A stretch of 64,000 nt of DNA, taken from NCBI GenBank assembly GCA_029863245.1, contig JAOTVV010000011.1, forward strand, positions 32,446 through 96,445, read 5' to 3'. A program made the translations under genes and the position numbers. Under the pieces are notes generated by a model. It did no database searches. It had not been told where the DNA came from and saw only the letters and a list, made by a program, of their open reading frames with translations. Each line of letters opens with the position of its first letter. Position 1 is the stretch's first letter. The stretch is from Gemmatimonadota bacterium (GTDB lineage Bacteria; Gemmatimonadota; Gemmatimonadetes; Gemmatimonadales; GWC2-71-9). Below are positions 49,416 through 57,972 of this stretch, piece by piece.

Positions 49416-50105
49416 TCAGGAGAATGCCTTCCGGGCCAGGGCCACGATGTGTGCCACTTGGGCCTCCAAGGTCATCCCCGAGGTGTCTAGAAGCACGGCA
49501 TCGGGTGCTGGCATGAGCGGTGCCAGTGCCCGGGAGGAATCGGCGCCGTCGCGGCGCGCCAGCTCCGCGACCTCACGCCCGAGATCGTCCGGGTCCGACG
49601 GTCTCCCCTCCTGCCGGAGGCGGCGCCGGGCCCGTTCCTCGGGCGCCGCCGTCAAGTAGATCTTCAGCAGAGCGTCTGGAAAGACCACCGTGCCGATGTC
49701 TCGACCATCCAGCACCGCCCCCGCAGGGTAGCGCGCCACCGCCCGGCGGACCTCTTCGTTCACCCAACGTCGCACCTCCCCGATCGCGGAGACGGCGGAG
49801 ACGTGCGCCGTGACGCGTTCGGTGCGGATCGCCTCGGAGACGTCTGTTCCGGCGATCTCGGGTCGAAACCCGGAGGCCGTCAGATCCAACCGAATCGGGA
49901 GGGCGTGAGCGAGCGCCACGAGCCTGGGACCTTCGACCGGCACCGCCGCGTCAAGCGCCGCCAGCGTCACCGCCCGGTACAGCGTACCGCTCTCCACATG
50001 CGGCATGCCGAGCGCTCGCGCCACGGCCGCGGCCGTGGTCGATTTCCCCGACCCCGCCGGGCCATCGATGGCCACCACCCGACTGCCCATTCGTCCACCA
50101 CTCAT
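49416..50105 (-). CDS. cmk: Cytidylate kinase
   Basis: 229 residues from ATG 50105, which overlaps the tyrA stop (ATGA). P-loop IDGPAGSGKSTTA, substrate block GTLYRAVTLAAL, LDGRDIGTVVFPDA and KIYLTAAPEERARRR. It phosphorylates CMP and dCMP. Confidence 0.96.
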   Translation of the reverse strand: MSGGRMGSRVVAIDGPAGSGKSTTAAAVARALGMPHVESGTLYRAVTLAALDAAVPVEGPRLVALAHALPIRLDLTASGFRPEIAGTDVSEAIRTERVTAHVSAVSAIGEVRRWVNEEVRRAVARYPAGAVLDGRDIGTVVFPDALLKIYLTAAPEERARRRLRQEGRPSDPDDLGREVAELARRDGADSSRALAPLMPAPDAVLLDTSGMTLEAQVAHIVALARKAFS

Positions 50106-50947
50106 TCGTCGAACCGACGTCGCCACCCCGCCCCAGCCTCGAGCGATCGACGGACCTTGGCAAGATTGTCCTCGTCGAGCGCCTCCCGGAGTGCATCGAC
50201 CTCTCCGCCAAAATGGCGCAGCGCTTCCAGCACCTGCCGACGGTTCGCAATGAGGATTTCGGCCCAGGCCTCGGGCGAGCTCGAGGCGGCGCGGGTCGCC
50301 TCGAGCGCCGTTCTTCCGTGCGTGACACCCGCCGGCCCATGCTTGGCAAGCGCACCGGCCAGCGTCGCGGCGACGACGTGGGGGAGCTGGCCGGTCCATG
50401 CCACCATCGCATCGTGCCGATCGGCATCGATCGTCACCGGATGGGCACCGACTGCGCGACTCCAGAAGTCCTCGATCTCACGACCGGCGTCACTTCCACC
50501 CGCCAGGGGCGTCACATACACTACCGAGCCCCTCAGCTGGCTTGGCCTCGCCGCGGTGAAGCCGGTCTCGTGTGTACCGAGCAGGGGATGTGATCCCGCA
50601 AAGACCTCCTGGAGGGCCTGAGCCTCGGCAACGCGCATCACCTGAACCTTGATGCTCGTGACGTCGGTGCCAAAGACACCCCGTTCCCGCATAGCTGGGC
50701 CCAACGTCTCGAGCAACTCGAGCGTGTCGGCTGGGGGAGTCGCGAAAACCACGAGGTCCGCTGCTTCGACGACTGCCGCCGCATCACGCATCAGCCCCGT
50801 CACGGCGCCCGCCTTGACCGCCGCCACGGCATCCCGCGTGCTCCGGGAATACCCCACGACCCTCGGGACACCAGATTGCGTCGCGTCCCAGGCCACCGAG
50901 CCGCCCACGGCGCCGAGTCCGACGATCCCGAGGGTCTGGGGGAGCAT
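50102..50947 (-). CDS. tyrA: Prephenate dehydrogenase
   Basis: 281 residues from ATG 50947. Rossmann motif IVGLGAVGGSVAW, the substrate block GSHPLLGTHETGF, and helical C-terminal domain with TGQLPHVVAATLA. It makes 4-hydroxyphenylpyruvate toward tyrosine. There is no chorismate mutase or ACT domain. Its ATG overlaps the upstream stop (TGATG). Confidence 0.93.
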   Translation of the reverse strand: MLPQTLGIVGLGAVGGSVAWDATQSGVPRVVGYSRSTRDAVAAVKAGAVTGLMRDAAAVVEAADLVVFATPPADTLELLETLGPAMRERGVFGTDVTSIKVQVMRVAEAQALQEVFAGSHPLLGTHETGFTAARPSQLRGSVVYVTPLAGGSDAGREIEDFWSRAVGAHPVTIDADRHDAMVAWTGQLPHVVAATLAGALAKHGPAGVTHGRTALEATRAASSSPEAWAEILIANRRQVLEALRHFGGEVDALREALDEDNLAKVRRSLEAGAGWRRRFDE

Positions 50948-51228
50948 CAGCCGGCGAGCCACGCCCCGAGCGCCGCAATAGCGATCGTGGCCAACGCATA
51001 GGCCGCGAGCCGACCCCGCGATCGCAGCGTTCCAAACGCGATCGCGAGCGCCGCGATGAACGGCGTCCCTATGAGAAGGGACAAGCCCCCAATGACCGGG
51101 GGGGCCGTGTGGGTCACAATCCCCACCAGCACCGCCACGACGGTGGTAAGCAGGCACCCGGTCAACAGACGAGCGAGCCAGCGGCGCCCCGACCCCGGCG
51201 TGGACCGGTCAGAACTGGGCGATGCCAC
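50947..51228 (-). CDS. Small membrane protein of unknown function
   Basis: About 93 residues from GTG 51228, overlapping the TauE-like gene by 20 bases and tyrA by one base. Two to three hydrophobic segments (about 15-33, 40-60 and 70-90) with Gly-rich turns. I do not recognise a family. The tight overlaps on both sides support it as a real gene in this operon. Confidence 0.6.
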   Translation of the reverse strand: MASPSSDRSTPGSGRRWLARLLTGCLLTTVVAVLVGIVTHTAPPVIGGLSLLIGTPFIAALAIAFGTLRSRGRLAAYALATIAIAALGAWLAG

Positions 51229-51967
51229 GTCCCACCATCCTGATAGCCACCACCACGAGGAGCAGGGCAAACCCCAGCTTGAGCAATCGCTGGTCGAGCC
51301 GTACACCCCACGCGGCGGTCAGCGACGCCCCGACCACCGTCCCCAGCATGGTGGCACCGGCCACACTCACGTGCACGTCGCCGCGCGCCAAGTACACTGC
51401 GGCCGCCGCGCCTGCGGTGACACCGATGATGTAGATGGAGCCGGCCACCGCCCGCTCGAACGGCAAACCGAGAAGGAGGTGCAGAATGGGCACGTTCAAC
51501 ACCCCTCCGCCAACCCCGAGCAACCCGGAGACGAGGCCGGCCCCCACCGATGCCCCTCGAGCCGCACGGCGGCGCGGCCGATCGGCCCGGTCGGGCCCGC
51601 GCGTGGCAGGCGGGGGACGCATGTGATACGCCGTGACCAGCAGCAACCCGGCAAAGCCGAAGTAGAGTGGGGCTGTGGGGATAACGACGGCGGCGAGGCC
51701 GGCCGCGACGGCGCCGATCACCGTGAAGAACTGGAGCTCCACCGCGATGTCGAGATCGACGACCTCTCGGCGCAGGAATACGGCACTGCCGGCAACGGAC
51801 GTCGCGACCACGCACACCAGACTCGTGGCCACCGCACCGGTGAACGAGAGGTCGGCAACGAAGATGAGGCCCGGCACGAGGATGATCCCACCGCCCACGC
51901 CGAAGAGGGCGCCGAGGCTGCCGCTCACCAGCCCTACCGCCACGAGCTCGAGCAACTGCGTGCTCAC
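51209..51967 (-). CDS. TauE/SafE-family membrane exporter
   Basis: 252 residues with about eight transmembrane segments in two repeats; the paired motif GSLGALFGVGGGIILVP and GLVSGLLGVGGGVLNVP is the family signature. Members move sulfite, sulfoacetate or other anions; the substrate is unknown here. ATG overlaps the GGDEF-gene stop (ATGA). Confidence 0.9.
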   Translation of the reverse strand: MSTQLLELVAVGLVSGSLGALFGVGGGIILVPGLIFVADLSFTGAVATSLVCVVATSVAGSAVFLRREVVDLDIAVELQFFTVIGAVAAGLAAVVIPTAPLYFGFAGLLLVTAYHMRPPPATRGPDRADRPRRRAARGASVGAGLVSGLLGVGGGVLNVPILHLLLGLPFERAVAGSIYIIGVTAGAAAAVYLARGDVHVSVAGATMLGTVVGASLTAAWGVRLDQRLLKLGFALLLVVVAIRMVGRGIAQF

Positions 51968-52836
51968 CGATCGGTGCGCCGACGAGTTCGATCGCGCTGA
52001 TCACGAACCTTGACGTGACGCATGCGCTCGTCCGCACGCGCCAGCGTGCCCTCGAACGGCTCCCCCACCCTCCGCACGGCCGCACCCAGTGAGAACGCCG
52101 CCGGTGCCGCTGCCTCCGCCGCGGCACGGAGGCGCTCGGCGATCCTCTCGGTATGCTCCGTACTCTCATTCCTCAGCAGCACGATGAACTCGTCTCCCCC
52201 GAAGCGCACCACCGCATCCTCCGTCCGCAAGCACCGCCCGAGGAACGCCGCCATTTGCTGCAACAGCTTGTCACCCTCCAGGTGGCCGTGCTCGTCGTTG
52301 AAGGACTTGAAGTCGTCCAGGTCGACCATCAGGAGTCCCCATCGATCCTGCTCGGAGTGGTCCTCGTCGACGAACTCGGAGAGGTACCGCCGATTGTAGC
52401 AGCCGGTCAGCGGGTCGCGCACGAGGAGGCGTCGAAGTTCGTCCTCACGCTCGGCGTAGCGGGACACGTCGACGAGCACACCCTGGTAGACCGTCGCACC
52501 AGACGGCTGCCTGACCACGGTGCCAAAATCAAGCGCCGATCGGCGGCTTCCATCAAAGCACCGAACCGTCCGCTCCACCTCCCACACCCCGTGCCCATCC
52601 CGCGCGGCTGCTACCCGGTGTGCCCATGCCTCCGGCTCGTCGAACGTCTCCGCAATCGAGCGGTCGCGGAGGTCGTCGGCGCTCGTGACGCCGAGGAAAT
52701 CGACCAAGGCACGATTGGCGTCGAGGAAGGCCCCTGCCTCGTCGGTCACGTAGACGCCTTCCGGCAGGCTCCCAATGAGCTGCCCGAGCAAGTCGCGCGT
52801 GCGCAGTGGCCGCTCTCCAGCAGGGAACCGAGGCAT
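51964..52836 (-). CDS. PAS-GGDEF diguanylate cyclase
   Basis: 290 residues from ATG 52836. A PAS domain (about 15-135, LPEGVYVTDEAGAFLDANRALVDFLGV) precedes a GGDEF domain with DPLTGCYNRRYL, DLDDFKSFNDEHGHLEGD and active-site RFGGDEF. RTED five residues before GGDEF matches the inhibitory RxxD I-site. It should make cyclic di-GMP and be product-inhibited. No transmembrane segment is seen, so the signal is likely cytoplasmic. Confidence 0.93.
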   Translation of the reverse strand: MPRFPAGERPLRTRDLLGQLIGSLPEGVYVTDEAGAFLDANRALVDFLGVTSADDLRDRSIAETFDEPEAWAHRVAAARDGHGVWEVERTVRCFDGSRRSALDFGTVVRQPSGATVYQGVLVDVSRYAEREDELRRLLVRDPLTGCYNRRYLSEFVDEDHSEQDRWGLLMVDLDDFKSFNDEHGHLEGDKLLQQMAAFLGRCLRTEDAVVRFGGDEFIVLLRNESTEHTERIAERLRAAAEAAAPAAFSLGAAVRRVGEPFEGTLARADERMRHVKVRDQRDRTRRRTDR

Positions 52837-52954
52837 CGCGCGCAAGTTACGTACGGCAAAGCGGCAGACGCTAGGGAGCGTGTTGCCCCGTGGGGCAGTC
52901 CCGGCGATCTTAGGCGCGCGCCGGTAGCGATCCGTCACCGCGAAAGGAGGACCC

Positions 52955-53401
52955 GTGCCCCAGGACGACCGGATTCACCCGTCATTGGCCGGGTTCCCCG
53001 TCGCGCTCACCCTGCCCGTGCAATGGGGGGAAATGGATGCGTACGGCCACCTCAACAACACCGTGTTCTTTCGCTACTTCGAGTCCGCACGCGTCGAATA
53101 CCTCGCCCGATGCGGGTTTCTCGAGGCCTACGAGCGAGATCGGATTGGCGCCATTCTTCACTCCACGACGTGCCGATTCCGTCGCGCTCTGGTGTATCCG
53201 GACACGGTCCAGGTCGCGACCCGCGCATCGAGCGCCGAAGAGGACCGGTTCACGATGGAGTACCTGCTGGTGTCCCTGGCCGCCGGAGCCATCGCCGCCG
53301 AGGGCACGGGGATCGTGGTTGCCTACGACTACCGGGCTGACCGCAAAACGGCGCTCCCCAAGGACGTGCGCCGCCTGATCACGGAACTCGAGGGGTGGTA
53401 G
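52955..53401 (+). CDS. Acyl-CoA thioesterase (4HBT/YbgC-like)
   Basis: 148 residues from a GTG start preceded by AAAGGAGG. Hot-dog fold with the catalytic Asp region VQWGEMDAYGHLNN and FRYFESARVEYL. It hydrolyses an acyl-CoA, substrate unknown. It is divergent from the GGDEF gene and runs into the convergent lipoprotein gene with only 12 bases between. Confidence 0.92.
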   Translation: MPQDDRIHPSLAGFPVALTLPVQWGEMDAYGHLNNTVFFRYFESARVEYLARCGFLEAYERDRIGAILHSTTCRFRRALVYPDTVQVATRASSAEEDRFTMEYLLVSLAAGAIAAEGTGIVVAYDYRADRKTALPKDVRRLITELEGW

Positions 53402-53413
53402 GGGCCGAGACGC

Positions 53414-53833
53414 TTAGCGGTGCGTGAGCAACAGTGCGTGCTGACAGCCTCCCGGTGGTGGCGGCTCGCCGATTCGCTGGAGCACCTCGATGTTCCGTCC
53501 GGTGTCCAGGTCGAACACGTCCGCTCCGGCGATGACACCCCAATCCCCCAGGCTCACGTAACAAACCACAATCCGGCGGCTCCCGTCCGCCGGGCGATAC
53601 AGCACCCGCGAGCCGGGAGGTGCCCCTCGCTCGATCTGGTCACATGACTGGGATCGGGGATGTGGGCTATCCTGGCTCACGATTCGGCACCATCCCGGGC
53701 TCGGCAGTGCGCTGCCCCGGATGTCCAACTCGACGGGGGAGATCGCGGGGCCCGGTGACGTCCCAGCGCAGGCGGCGACAAGCGCAGCGGCGACCAGGGC
53801 GGGAGTGACGGCACGGCGGGGAAAGGAGTTCAT
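53414..53833 (-). CDS. Hypothetical lipoprotein
   Basis: 139 residues from ATG 53833 (ATG 53839 two codons earlier is also possible). Signal ending LVAAC is a good lipobox. Remaining sequence has three or four cysteines (GWCRIV, SCDQIE, GCQHALL) and no motif that I recognise. It sits between the thioesterase and tRNA-Arg. Confidence 0.6.
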   Translation of the reverse strand: MNSFPRRAVTPALVAAALVAACAGTSPGPAISPVELDIRGSALPSPGWCRIVSQDSPHPRSQSCDQIERGAPPGSRVLYRPADGSRRIVVCYVSLGDWGVIAGADVFDLDTGRNIEVLQRIGEPPPPGGCQHALLLTHR

Positions 53834-53882
53834 GCGCACTCAACTGACTCGCGGATGACCGGCTCCCACGGATGTTCGAGGA

Positions 53883-53956
53883 TGCGCCCGGAGGGACTCG
53901 AACCCCCAACCCCCTGGTCCGAAGCCAGGTGCTCTATCCGATTGAGCTACAGGCGC
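53883..53956 (-). tRNA. tRNA-Arg(TCG)
   Basis: 74 nt, folds fully: acceptor GCGCCTG/CGGGCGC with one U-G pair, D-arm AGCTCAATCGGATAGAGC, anticodon loop CTTCGGA giving TCG (reads CGA), T-arm GGGGGTTCGAGTCCCTCC in part. CCA is not encoded. Flanked by small lipoprotein genes on both sides. Confidence 0.96.
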
Positions 53957-54012
53957 AGAGTGTAACCGGCCGAAGTCTACTCTCTCCGTTCCGAAAAGGA
54001 CACGTCGGCGGT

Positions 54013-54462
54013 CTACGGCAGGCGCTCGCGCGCACCCTTCATGGCCTCGATGAAGGCCATCGCATCGGCAATCACCTCGGGGGTGGGCGGGATCGACCGC
54101 CGGCGTCGGGTCTGTTCCTCGCTCACGGCCCGGACGTGCACGATCTCTCCCCTGGCGCTCTCCCGCGACGGCCGCTCGGTCACGATGCGGTGGTGCATGA
54201 TGGTGACGTGGAGCCAATCGAAGGTGACGGCACCTGGTGCCGGTCCCGACCGGATCTTGAGTGCGGACAGCGTGAAACTCGTCGATCGCCGCTGCACGGC
54301 GTCGACCTCGTAGCCCAACGCGGCAAGCTCGAGGCTTGCGACCTCCTCGACCGGCTCGGCGAGGGGCGCCAGCACGGCTTCCGCCTCGAATCCGGGTGTG
54401 CTACCGGCGCAGGCCGCGAGCAAGAGCCAGACGGCGCACGTCATCCGGCGAGCCCGCGTCAC
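54013..54462 (-). CDS. Hypothetical lipoprotein
   Basis: 149 residues. Signal ends LLAAC (lipobox). The mature part is charged, with a basic stretch EEQTRRRRSIPPTPE and no motif that I recognise. Its start overlaps the MORN-like gene stop (ATGA). Confidence 0.65.
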   Translation of the reverse strand: MTRARRMTCAVWLLLAACAGSTPGFEAEAVLAPLAEPVEEVASLELAALGYEVDAVQRRSTSFTLSALKIRSGPAPGAVTFDWLHVTIMHHRIVTERPSRESARGEIVHVRAVSEEQTRRRRSIPPTPEVIADAMAFIEAMKGARERLP

Positions 54463-54644
54463 GACTCCTCGCGTCCGGGGGCGGGGGGCTCGACGCCGGG
54501 CTCAGGATTCCCGTTCTCGTCCCACAGCTTCAGCTCGACGGGCTCACCGGCCCGGTACGTGCCTTCCGCGGCCTTCTGTCCATTCGGATGCCACCGCGTG
54601 TAGGCAGCGTCGGGCTCGCCCGCCGTCCACGAGCCCTCACTCAT
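54459..54644 (-). CDS. MORN-repeat (YwqK-like) fragment
   Basis: 61 residues from the only ATG. Contains two MORN-type units, TRWHPNGQKAAEGTY and LKLWDENGNPEP. The frame continues upstream for 17 codons with another unit (WYETGQLMSEG) but no ATG, GTG or TTG before a stop, so the N-terminus looks truncated. YwqK-family proteins accompany other antitoxin-like genes; no toxin partner is recognisable. Confidence 0.6.
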   Translation of the reverse strand: MSEGSWTAGEPDAAYTRWHPNGQKAAEGTYRAGEPVELKLWDENGNPEPGVEPPAPGREES

Positions 54645-54695
54645 GAGCTGGCCGGTCTCGTACCATGCTTGTCCGACCCCTCTTATCGACTGAGT

Positions 54696-55148
54696 TCAGG
54701 GAGTGATGAACACATGGGTCCAGCGCTGGTCCCGGAGACCCACCCCGTGCTGGCTCAGTTGACAATTCTCGATATTGGCCCGGTGGCCCGCGCTCTCCAG
54801 CCACGCGTTGAGCACCGCCTCGGCCGTGGGATGGCCCCAGGCAATGTTCTCCGCCGCCCTGGAGTAGGAGATGCCGGCGTCGGTCAGGCGGTCAAACGGG
54901 GATGCCCCCTCCGGATTGGTGTGGCTGAAGAACGCCCGATCCACCATGTCTTGGCTGTGCCCTTGAGCCACCGCTGCCACCTCGCCATTCCAGCTGAGCT
55001 GCGAGCAACCGACGGACGCTCGGTGGTCGTTCATGAGCTCGACAAATCCGGCCACTTCTGCATCGACGGCCGGCCCGGGACTAAGACCGCCAGTGTCACT
55101 GCACGCGGCAACGAGGAACGAGAGAACGGTGAGGGCAAGCTTCAGCAC
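54696..55148 (-). CDS. CAP-domain lipoprotein (YkwD-like)
   Basis: 150 residues. Lipobox LVAAC, then a compact CAP/SCP domain: HSQDM helix, FFSHTNPEGASPF, ENIAWG and SAGHRANIE with the conserved His. Bacterial CAP proteins are secreted or surface-anchored and mostly of unknown function. It is transcribed toward the MORN fragment. Confidence 0.9.
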   Translation of the reverse strand: MLKLALTVLSFLVAACSDTGGLSPGPAVDAEVAGFVELMNDHRASVGCSQLSWNGEVAAVAQGHSQDMVDRAFFSHTNPEGASPFDRLTDAGISYSRAAENIAWGHPTAEAVLNAWLESAGHRANIENCQLSQHGVGLRDQRWTHVFITP

Positions 55149-55276
55149 GGGGAACCTCCAGAGCGATACCAGGAGCAGCGCACGAGCGGGGCTGACGCGA
55201 TTCCCAAGGTATCCGCTTGGCGCGGTGCCGTTCGGTGATCTGACTCACGCCGTGGGGAGGTGGAGTGCCAGGACCG

Positions 55277-55592
55277 TCAGCCACCCCGCCCGCCCAACAA
55301 CCACTTCAGAACGAAGCCAACGCCGAGCAGGCCGAGTCCCGCGAGCCAGATGGGGATAGCGGTGCCCGTACTCGTAGGTGCCGCCGCTCACGGGGTGGGC
55401 CGCCGCGAGTTGCGCGCTCGAAAGTCCATTGGCCGTCGCCACGAGTGCGGCGAGTGCCACCGCCAGCACGATGCCCGCCACGATCCCGAGGCTCACGAAC
55501 ACGCCGGCGCCCAGGATGGAACCAAGCCTCATCCACACCGCGCCCCAGAATCCCACCACCCGGGCGAGGCTCGCGTGTTGTTGGTGGATCAT
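55277..55592 (-). pseudogene. Remnant of an APC-family amino-acid permease
   Basis: The N-terminal frame from 55592 reads like an APC transporter start: GSILGAGVFVSLGIVAG then NGLSSAQLAAAHPVSGGTYEYG, which are conserved TM1 and TM2-3 motifs. After this the frame loses sense. A +1-type shift at about 55364 would instead join a C-terminal-like hydrophobic segment, IPIWLAGLGLLGVGFVLKWL, ending at the stop at 55277. Real permeases have 400 or more residues, so most of the middle is deleted. Confidence 0.6.
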
Positions 55593-55843
55593 CGGCGCCG
55601 CTCGTCGGATTCGGGCATCTCACTGGTATGCAGTTGCTACCGTCCCGCGAATCATACTATGACCGAGCGCCGGCGCCGCCAAACGTCCTGACGCAGAGCT
55701 GCCGAGCACCGCGCTCAAGGTAGAGAATAGGACCCCGCTCACACTCCAGACTCGGCCTCATCCATTAGATTGCTCGAAGCGCGCTCCACGGGCGCGTCCA
55801 CACCCAAGGCAAGCCATCCACCTACGAGCCACGGGATCACCCA
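55593..55843. other. Intergenic region between permease remnant and the PilT-locus gene
   Basis: 251 bases. No ORF, tRNA, terminator or good promoter is convincing on either strand. It separates the decaying minus-strand neighbourhood from the plus-strand pilT locus. Confidence 0.5.
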
Positions 55844-56308
55844 ATGAGCGACTGGCAGGCAACGCATCGCGTATCGGCACAGGTCACGTTTGCCCACGGC
55901 TCGGTGCTCGAAGGCGAGTTGCATCTGCAGTCCAGCACGGCACTTCACCAAAGCGCCGAAACCACGTTGGAGATGCTGAACCGGCCGGACCAGTTCTTCG
56001 CGATGACGCTGCCGGCAGGAGAGATCGCCCTGGTCGCCAAGGCCCAGGTGGCAGTGGTCACCTGCCAGGCCTCCGAACCCTTCATTGTCGATCCCGAGCG
56101 CGCTTCAGTGGCCACGGAACTCACGCTGGAGGTGCACGTGGTGGGAGGGCGCCGCTTCCGAGGCGCGACCCGATCGGAGTTACCGCCCCTTCACACGCGC
56201 GCAATGGATTTCCTGAATGACTTGACAGGGTTCTTCGACCTCGCCGAAGGCAAGACCGTCCAGTACATCAATCGCGCATCGGTTCTCTACGTTCACCCTC
56301 TCGACTAG
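55844..56308 (+). CDS. Conserved-looking protein of unknown function, partner of PilT
   Basis: 154 residues from ATG 55844. No signal peptide. Beta-rich sequence with TAHR-like start and SVLEGELHLQSSTALHQSAETTLEMLN, suggesting a small globular protein; I do not recognise the family. Eight bases separate its stop from the PilT start, so the two are probably co-transcribed. Confidence 0.7.
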   Translation: MSDWQATHRVSAQVTFAHGSVLEGELHLQSSTALHQSAETTLEMLNRPDQFFAMTLPAGEIALVAKAQVAVVTCQASEPFIVDPERASVATELTLEVHVVGGRRFRGATRSELPPLHTRAMDFLNDLTGFFDLAEGKTVQYINRASVLYVHPLD

Positions 56309-56316
56309 GTCGTCCT

Positions 56317-57783
56317 GTGGCTCAACTGAACCGTTTCATCGAGATCTTGCATCAGCGCGGCGCCGATGCGCTCACCCTCACGGGCGGGGCGCCTATGGGA
56401 CTCCTCACCGGTGGGGTGACGAAGCCAGTCACGCAGAACGCCCTCGAGGTCGCGCAGATCCTGGCACTCATCAAGGAGATCGCGCCTCCCGAGCTCCGCA
56501 CCCAGATCCAGCCAGGAGCCGATGTCACGTTTCAGCACACCGCCCCGTCCGGAGAGGTCGACGTGGAGGTACGGCCCGGAAACGGTTCGCTGACGGCCAC
56601 TGTGCGCGTCCGCCCACCATCCCAACAGACGGGACCAGCGCCGGCGACCGCACCGCAGGACACCACGCCGCAGGCACATCGAGATGCTGACGCCGACCGC
56701 GCGCAGCTCGACGAGCTGCTGCGGTTGCTGGTTCGCTCCGGTGGCTCGGACCTGCACCTGCGGGTGGGCGAGCCCGCCATCCTCCGCAAGGACGGAGCCC
56801 TGGATCGCGGGGAGGGATCGACGTTCGGCGTCGATCAGCTCCGCAGCATGCTCGAAAGCATCATGCCACCCAAGGATATCAAGGCCTTTCGCGAGGCGGG
56901 GGATGCCGATTACGCGTATGAGCTCGAGAGCGTCGCACGCTTTCGGTGCAATGCGGCGATGGACCGCCGTGGTCCGATGGGCGTGTTCCGCGTCATCCCG
57001 AGCGAGATCCCGACTTGCGAGCAGCTCGACGTCAGCAAGGCGGTCCAGAAGTTGTGCTACCTCACGAAGGGGTTGGTGGTAGTGACCGGGCCGACCGGGT
57101 CAGGCAAATCGACGACGCTGGCAGCACTCGTCAATCTGATGAACCAGGAGCGCAACGATCACATCCTGACGATCGAGGACCCCATCGAGTTCGTGCACCA
57201 GAGCAAGCGGTGCCTGGTCACCCATCGCCAGGTCGGATTGCACACCAAGTCGTTCAAGACGGGCTTGCGCGCGGCGCTGCGAGAGGACCCCGACATCGTG
57301 CTCATTGGCGAGATGCGGGATCTGGAGACCGTCGAGATCGCGATCGAGACCGCGGAGACGGGGCACCTGGTGTTCGCCACCCTCCACACAACGACCGCCA
57401 CGTCGACGGTGGATCGTATCATCGATCAGTTTCCAGGCGACCGGCAGGCGCAGATTCGTGTCATGCTCTCGGAGTCGCTGCGCGGCGTGATCGCGCAGGT
57501 GCTGTGCCGCAGGAAGACCGGCGGGCGGGTCGCGGCGCGCGAGATCATGCTCACCACCCCGGCCGTCAGCAACCTCATCCGGGAGGGCAAGACTTTCCAG
57601 CTCCCGTCTATTATTCAGACCAGTAAGCAGCTCGGCATGTCCACCTTGAACGATGCGCTGGTGGACCTTGTGGAGCGGGGAGTCGTCGAGCCGAAGGAGG
57701 CCTACATGAAGGCCGTGGACAAGGCCGGCATCGAAACGGCGTTCAAGAGCAAGGGGTACAACATCGGCATCCTCACCGCCTAA
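56317..57783 (+). CDS. PilT-type twitching-motility ATPase with extra N-terminal domain
   Basis: 488 residues from GTG 56317; typical PilT is about 350. Residues 128-488 are a full PilT: DLHLRVGEP, Walker A GPTGSGKST (258-266), Asp box TIEDPIEF, HTKSFKTGLRAALREDPDIVLIGEMRD and AETGHLVFATLHT. Residues 1-100 repeat the pattern of the usual N-domain in degenerate form. It drives type IV pilus retraction, though pilus genes are not nearby. No pilB is in the window. Confidence 0.93.
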   Translation: MAQLNRFIEILHQRGADALTLTGGAPMGLLTGGVTKPVTQNALEVAQILALIKEIAPPELRTQIQPGADVTFQHTAPSGEVDVEVRPGNGSLTATVRVRPPSQQTGPAPATAPQDTTPQAHRDADADRAQLDELLRLLVRSGGSDLHLRVGEPAILRKDGALDRGEGSTFGVDQLRSMLESIMPPKDIKAFREAGDADYAYELESVARFRCNAAMDRRGPMGVFRVIPSEIPTCEQLDVSKAVQKLCYLTKGLVVVTGPTGSGKSTTLAALVNLMNQERNDHILTIEDPIEFVHQSKRCLVTHRQVGLHTKSFKTGLRAALREDPDIVLIGEMRDLETVEIAIETAETGHLVFATLHTTTATSTVDRIIDQFPGDRQAQIRVMLSESLRGVIAQVLCRRKTGGRVAAREIMLTTPAVSNLIREGKTFQLPSIIQTSKQLGMSTLNDALVDLVERGVVEPKEAYMKAVDKAGIETAFKSKGYNIGILTA

Positions 57784-57809
57784 CACCCGGCGAAGACAGC
57801 CGTGCCTGC

Positions 57810-57858
57810 AGAGCGCAGCCCTGCTCCCAAGCGGTGCGATCCCTCACGCCTGCGCTCT
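57810..57858. repeat. Long-loop inverted repeat after pilT
   Basis: Nine-base perfect arms AGAGCGCAG and CTGCGCTCT separated by 31 bases, 27 bases after the pilT stop. No U tract, so not a standard terminator. Confidence 0.4.
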
Positions 57859-57972
57859 GACGTTCATCTCGGTACATTTAGGAGTTGATCGATCAGGCGT
57901 TGCTGTGCCGAGCCGCGGACGCCGCGACGGCGCCAATTGTCCCGACCCCAAGCTTCACGGCCTCGGAGTCCC

